Part shown: positions 6,896-10,396 of the stretch, in pieces
Layout: each line of letters opens with the position of its first letter
Numbering within the stretch: the first letter of the stretch is position 1
Source: Christensenella sp. UBA1224
GTDB taxonomy: Bacteria; Bacillota; Clostridia; Christensenellales; Aristaeellaceae
Length of the DNA stretch: 10,396 bases
NCBI GenBank assembly: GCA_002309235.1
Contig: DBXA01000061.1
Span: 1 to 10,396, forward strand
Direction of reading: 5' to 3'
Made by a program: the position numbers and the translations under genes
The notes under the pieces: model-generated
What the model saw: only the letters and a program-made list of their open reading frames with translations
Database searches by the model: none
Told to the model about the DNA's origin: nothing

Positions 6896-6915
6896 ACAGA
6901 TCTCTTCAGATCTGT
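6896..6915. repeat. Perfect 20-base inverted repeat upstream of the transporter gene
   Basis: ACAGATCT (6896-6903), loop CTTC, AGATCTGT (6908-6915): an eight-pair perfect palindrome with a four-base centre. It lies 52 bases after the flavin-reductase stop and 39 bases upstream of the -35 at 6954. No T-run follows it, so it is either an operator for a dimeric regulator or a weak terminator or RNA-stability hairpin. Just upstream, 6846-6881 can fold in competing ways (CCCGG with CCGGG, or CATTCC with GGAATG), which fits the 3' end of the upstream transcript. Confidence 0.6.
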
Positions 6916-6953
6916 ACACCTGGATAAAATGTTTCAAAGGCACACAAAACCGC

Positions 6954-6982
6954 TTTACTGCCCTATCCTGTTCTGATAAAAT
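6954..6982 (+). promoter_or_regulatory. Probable promoter for the transporter-peptidase operon
   Basis: TTTACT at 6954-6959, a 17-base spacer, and TAAAAT at 6977-6982 preceded by TGA, an extended -10 (TGnTAAAAT). The predicted start near 6989 gives a leader of about 48 bases to the ATG at 7037. Each hexamer deviates somewhat from consensus. Confidence 0.55.
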
Positions 6983-7036
6983 ACGGGTAACGGATACCGC
7001 AGCGGATCAACGTGACTGCGAAACGAGGTGCCGCAT

Positions 7037-8491
7037 ATGCTGAAAAGAAAGATACGGGACTATATCCTCTCCCTTTCCGATATCTACAACACACATGACG
7101 ATCATGCCAAAGGCAGGCTTGTAAGCCTGGGAAGCTCGCTCCTGACGGCTTTTTATAATGTCTTCATCACCGGTATTTTTTATACGGGCTTCCTATCCAT
7201 GTACGATATATCCATAACGGATTTCGGCATCATCACATTTATCCCCTATATCGGCAATTGTTTCTCGGTATTCTCCGGCCTCGTGCTCAGACGCTTTAAA
7301 AAGCGAAAAAAAATACTGCTCATTGCCAAGATCTACTTTTACGCCATGTATATCCTGGCGACTACCCTCATGCCGCAATTCATACTGGAAAAGGCCGGGC
7401 GCATGTACGCCTTTATCATCATACTGTTCCTGGCCCATTCTGTTTACGCGCTGTTCAGCCCCGGGCTCACTACCTGGTTTTATAATTTTTATCCGATGGA
7501 GAACGAGCGCCGTACCCGATATATCGCGCTGAATCAGGTATTTTCTTCAATCACCTCCAGCCTGATACTGATCCTGTCCTCCTTCATCACGGATGCTGTA
7601 GCCGGTTCACCGTATCAGAAGACCATCATACTTTCGATGCGATACCTGGCCTTTATCCTGGTGCTGATCGATGTGTTCATACAATCCCGCGCCGCGGAAT
7701 ACCCATATCCGGAGAGCGCAAAGCTCAAGCTCCGCCAGGTATTCATACTCCCCTTCCGCTACAGGAAGTTCATGTACTGCATCGCTTTCATGTTCTTCTG
7801 GAATTTCCTTGCCAACTTCAACAACGGCCTGTGGAGCTACCATCTCCTGAACCACATGCATTTTCCTTATCTGTTGATCAACGCAATGTCGGTCATGTAT
7901 ACGTTTATCCTGATCTCCACCCAGGGCGTATGGCGCCGCATACTGCGCAGATACAGCTGGATCAAGACATTCGGGCTTACAAACCTGATATGGGTGCCCA
8001 CAGAGATCCTGTACTTCTTTATGTCCGTTGACAGAGGCTGGATGTTCGTACCGCTTTCCTTTATCCAGAATCTGCTGTCGGTAGGGCTGAATCTCTCCTA
8101 TGCAAACATACTGTACCTCAACCTCCCTCAGGAAGATTCCACGACGCATATCGCTTTCTATTCGATAGGCTGCAACCTGTTCGCCTTCCTCGGCCTCATG
8201 CTCGGCACCGCCGTCAGCTCTATCACAGGTGATACACCGGTAATGCTGCTCGGCATGCCCGTATACAGCGTACAGTACACCACACTCATGAGAGCCGCGG
8301 CCCAGCTGACAGTAGGACTCGTGCTCACACTCGGTTGGAAGTACTTTACCCCTGAAGCGGATATCGCAGAGATCGATAAGCAGGCATCCATCACCAGGGT
8401 CCACAGGGAGGCCACGCGCAAGGCGATCCGGCAGTTCATCGCAGCACACCGTTTTGCCCGAAGGAACAGCAAAAGGACAGGCGGTATCTGA
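7037..8491 (+). CDS. Major facilitator superfamily-type transporter, substrate unknown
   Basis: A 484-residue integral membrane protein with about ten to twelve hydrophobic segments, for example around residues 33-55, 63-84, 93-114, 122-141, 165-188, 199-216, 245-262, 279-296, 311-330, 337-360, 373-395 and 415-433. Between the second and third segments GLVLRRFKKRKKILL (81-95) matches the basic loop motif typical of MFS carriers. The end (about 436-484) is a basic cytoplasmic tail rich in Arg and Lys. The ATG at 7037 is preferred over the in-frame GTG at 7028, because that GTG is part of the ribosome binding site GAGGTG (7025-7030), six bases before the ATG. The S9 peptidase gene begins 22 bases after the stop with no terminator between, so the pair is probably one operon. 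Transport direction and substrate cannot be told from sequence. Confidence 0.88.
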   Translation: MLKRKIRDYILSLSDIYNTHDDHAKGRLVSLGSSLLTAFYNVFITGIFYTGFLSMYDISITDFGIITFIPYIGNCFSVFSGLVLRRFKKRKKILLIAKIYFYAMYILATTLMPQFILEKAGRMYAFIIILFLAHSVYALFSPGLTTWFYNFYPMENERRTRYIALNQVFSSITSSLILILSSFITDAVAGSPYQKTIILSMRYLAFILVLIDVFIQSRAAEYPYPESAKLKLRQVFILPFRYRKFMYCIAFMFFWNFLANFNNGLWSYHLLNHMHFPYLLINAMSVMYTFILISTQGVWRRILRRYSWIKTFGLTNLIWVPTEILYFFMSVDRGWMFVPLSFIQNLLSVGLNLSYANILYLNLPQEDSTTHIAFYSIGCNLFAFLGLMLGTAVSSITGDTPVMLLGMPVYSVQYTTLMRAAAQLTVGLVLTLGWKYFTPEADIAEIDKQASITRVHREATRKAIRQFIAAHRFARRNSKRTGGI

Positions 8492-8513
8492 ACGAACAGA
8501 AAGGATGAAAAAC

Positions 8514-10396
8514 ATGAAAAAAACAGATTATGAGCATTTCAGCCGTTTCCTCATGCCCCACAGCATATGCGTAAAGGGTGAGGATATCTATTTCTGCGTC
8601 AAACGCGCCGACATGAAGCAAAACACATATCTGAACGATCTCTACCGTCTGCGTGACAAAAAAGCCGTAAGACTGACATCTCTCGGTGATATCGGCACAT
8701 ACAGGCTCACACAGAAAGGGATCATCTTCCATGCCTGCCGCACCAAAGCAGAAAAGGAAGCTGCCGAAAGCGGGAGACCCGTCACGGTCTTTTACATGCT
8801 CCCCTATGACGGCGGCGAAAGCGTACCCTTCCTGACGCTCGAACACAGGGTATCCGACCTTGTCATACTGGATGAAAACCGTTATGCCTTCATTGCCAAT
8901 GAGGACCTGTTGCAAAACGCTCTGATCACCGAAGACGGCGAAAAAGCCGCGCAGGCTCTCAAGGACGAAAAGGACTACCACGTGATCGACGAGATCCCCT
9001 TCTATCTGAACGGAGCCGGGTTTACCAATAAAGTACGTTCCAGGCTGTTCCTTCTCTCCGACGGCAAAGAAACAGCTCTGACAGGTGAAGATGAGAACTG
9101 CACCCTTCTGTGCGTGAAGGACGGGCGTATGCTCATTGCGGTTACCGATCTCTCTTCCTCAAAAAGACCGATCAAGAACCGCCTCTACGATATCGATGTG
9201 CAGACCCATGTCAAAAAGGATATATCTTTTTCCGAAAACTGCCTGCATCAGAGCGCCATGCTGCTCAGTGACGGCCGCGTCATTTCATTCATTGATAAAG
9301 GCGACCGATTTGGGCTTAACCAAAACCCCTCTGTATGTATCTTTGACGGCTGCACCTGGAATATCGTTTATGATGAAGGACTATGCTCCTTCCACAACAG
9401 CGTCGGGAGCGACATAAAGGCAGAGGGGACCTGCCCCGGGATCGGAGTCCCGGAAAAGAACGGCATCTACTATACTCTGGATACCGTAAGTGACCATACC
9501 TCTCTGACAGGTATCGACCTGTATACCGGCGAGATCCGCCGCTTAGGGCCGCAGGACATGAACTTAACCTGCTTTGACCTATACAAGGATGGCTTCGTAT
9601 TCATCGGTATGGGTGAAAACAGCGGCTGTGAACTGTACCGCCTGAGCAAAGACGGTGCAGCGGAAAGACTAACCGACTTTAATACCGCCTTGTGCGCAGA
9701 ATACTCCTTTTCAAAGCCTGAGCGTCTGGATGTTGTCAACGAGCGCGGCACAAGGATAGAAGGGTGGGTCATAAAACCGGAAGGATACGAGGCCGGGAAG
9801 TCGTACCCCGCCATACTTGATATCCACGGCGGGCCCAAGACCGTTTACGGCTCCTGTTATTTCCATGAAATGCAGCTGTGGGCTGCAAGAGGCTTTTTCG
9901 TGTTCTTCTGCAATCCCACCGGCGGAGACGGACGCGGAAACGAATTTGCCGATATCCGCGGAGATTACGGCGGCCAGGATTACCGGGATATCATGCTGTT
10001 CACCGATAAGGTACTCGATACCTATCCCGATATCGATTTGAAACGCGTAGGCGTGACCGGCGGCAGTTACGGCGGTTTTATGACAAACTGGATCATCGGC
10101 CATACCGACAGGTTCGCCGCTGCCGCTTCCCAGCGCAGTATATCCAACTGGATCAGCTTCTGCAACACGAGTGATATCGGTTACTTCTTTGCCAGGGATC
10201 AGGTCGCCGGCGACCCATGGCTGAATCCGGAAAAGATGTGGGAGCAAAGCCCGCTCAAATATGCCGATAAAGCCATTACCCCCACCCTGTTCATCCATTC
10301 CGACGAAGACTATCGCTGCCCCCTGGAGCAGGGGCTGCAGATGTTCTCCGCTCTGGTGGACCGAGGCGTCCCGGCCCGGCTCTGCCTCTTCCACGG
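8514..10396 (+). CDS. S9 (prolyl oligopeptidase) family serine peptidase, 3' truncated by window edge
   Basis: The frame is open from the ATG at 8514 to the window end, 627 codons. Residues 1 to about 400 resemble a degenerate beta-propeller lid, with short repeated units such as NRLYDIDVQTHVKKD and GIDLYTGEIRRLGPQD. From about 405 the alpha/beta-hydrolase domain begins: INEERG-type entry (VNERGTRIEGWVIKP), LDIHGGPKTVYG (the oxyanion region), CNPTGGDGRGNEFADIRGDYG, the nucleophile motif GGSYGG with Ser518, and HSDEDYRCP with Asp599. The catalytic His is expected a few residues past the last codons (LCLFHG), beyond the window. Such enzymes cleave short peptides, often after proline, or remove acylated N-terminal residues. 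No signal peptide is seen, so it should act in the cytosol. The start uses AAAGGA at 8500-8505, eight bases upstream; the ATG at 8505 overlaps that site and is less likely. Confidence 0.93.
   Translation, partial: MKKTDYEHFSRFLMPHSICVKGEDIYFCVKRADMKQNTYLNDLYRLRDKKAVRLTSLGDIGTYRLTQKGIIFHACRTKAEKEAAESGRPVTVFYMLPYDGGESVPFLTLEHRVSDLVILDENRYAFIANEDLLQNALITEDGEKAAQALKDEKDYHVIDEIPFYLNGAGFTNKVRSRLFLLSDGKETALTGEDENCTLLCVKDGRMLIAVTDLSSSKRPIKNRLYDIDVQTHVKKDISFSENCLHQSAMLLSDGRVISFIDKGDRFGLNQNPSVCIFDGCTWNIVYDEGLCSFHNSVGSDIKAEGTCPGIGVPEKNGIYYTLDTVSDHTSLTGIDLYTGEIRRLGPQDMNLTCFDLYKDGFVFIGMGENSGCELYRLSKDGAAERLTDFNTALCAEYSFSKPERLDVVNERGTRIEGWVIKPEGYEAGKSYPAILDIHGGPKTVYGSCYFHEMQLWAARGFFVFFCNPTGGDGRGNEFADIRGDYGGQDYRDIMLFTDKVLDTYPDIDLKRVGVTGGSYGGFMTNWIIGHTDRFAAAASQRSISNWISFCNTSDIGYFFARDQVAGDPWLNPEKMWEQSPLKYADKAITPTLFIHSDEDYRCPLEQGLQMFSALVDRGVPARLCLFH

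Noticed and set aside
6921..6930. A second -10-like TGGATAAAAT upstream of the transporter, resembling the one at 6973-6982.
   Set aside because: The region 17 bases upstream (6902-6907, CTCTTC) is not a -35, and the TG is not in the extended -10 position.
7607..8515. A 302-codon minus-strand frame opposite the transporter gene.
   Set aside because: The plus-strand frame encodes an obvious multi-pass membrane protein; the opposite frame is rich in charged residues without any domain pattern, as expected of an antisense shadow.
8436..8981. A 181-codon minus-strand frame over the start of the S9 peptidase.
   Set aside because: The plus strand is coding through this whole interval with an intact peptidase reading frame.

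Overview
This window looks like chromosomal DNA from a bacterium of the Bacillota, most likely class Clostridia. The reasons are strong AGGAGG-type ribosome binding sites, an XpaC-family protein, a PHP-type histidinol-phosphatase-like enzyme, a clostridial-style ExoA/Xth nuclease, and many Gfo/Idh/MocA oxidoreductases of a type common in gut anaerobes. Base composition is mid-range, a little over half G+C by eye, with clearly AT-rich promoter regions. No rRNA, tRNA, insertion sequence, phage gene or CRISPR array was seen. Genus cannot be assigned from the sequence alone.

Layout. (1) Positions 1-1925, plus strand: two tandem paralogous Gfo/Idh/MocA oxidoreductases, the first cut by the window edge, ending at a strong intrinsic terminator. 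(2) Positions 2069-4380, minus strand: a two-gene operon. Its first gene is a fusion of an inositol-monophosphatase-type domain with a DUF218/YdcF-type domain. Its second gene, only 2 nt downstream, is a PHP-family phosphoesterase of the HisJ/HisK type, with a GC-rich intrinsic terminator at its stop codon. The two transcription units converge on the gap at 1926-2101. (3) Positions 4381-4472: a compact AT-rich divergent promoter region in which a near-consensus plus-strand promoter overlaps a likely minus-strand one. (4) Positions 4473-6844, plus strand: exodeoxyribonuclease III, an XpaC-family membrane-anchored protein and a flavin-reductase-like FMN-binding protein, separated by short gaps, the first of which holds two hairpins. 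(5) Positions 6845-7036: a regulatory gap with a perfect 20-base inverted repeat and a promoter. (6) Positions 7037-10396, plus strand: an MFS-type transporter followed after 22 nt by an S9 prolyl-oligopeptidase-family peptidase that runs off the window just before its catalytic histidine.

How the genes fit together. The Gfo/Idh pair is probably part of a sugar or polyol oxidation cluster starting upstream. The minus-strand operon puts two unrelated phosphatase folds together, each of which has known members acting on histidinol phosphate, though neither is shown to do so here. The transporter and peptidase look like a pair for import or export and hydrolysis of a peptide-like substrate. Most of the window is ordinary metabolic and housekeeping content. 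The points most worth a second look are the IMPase-DUF218 fusion, the phosphatase pairing, the transporter-peptidase unit with its palindrome, and the overlapping divergent promoters. I did not find a convincing new defence or mobile system.
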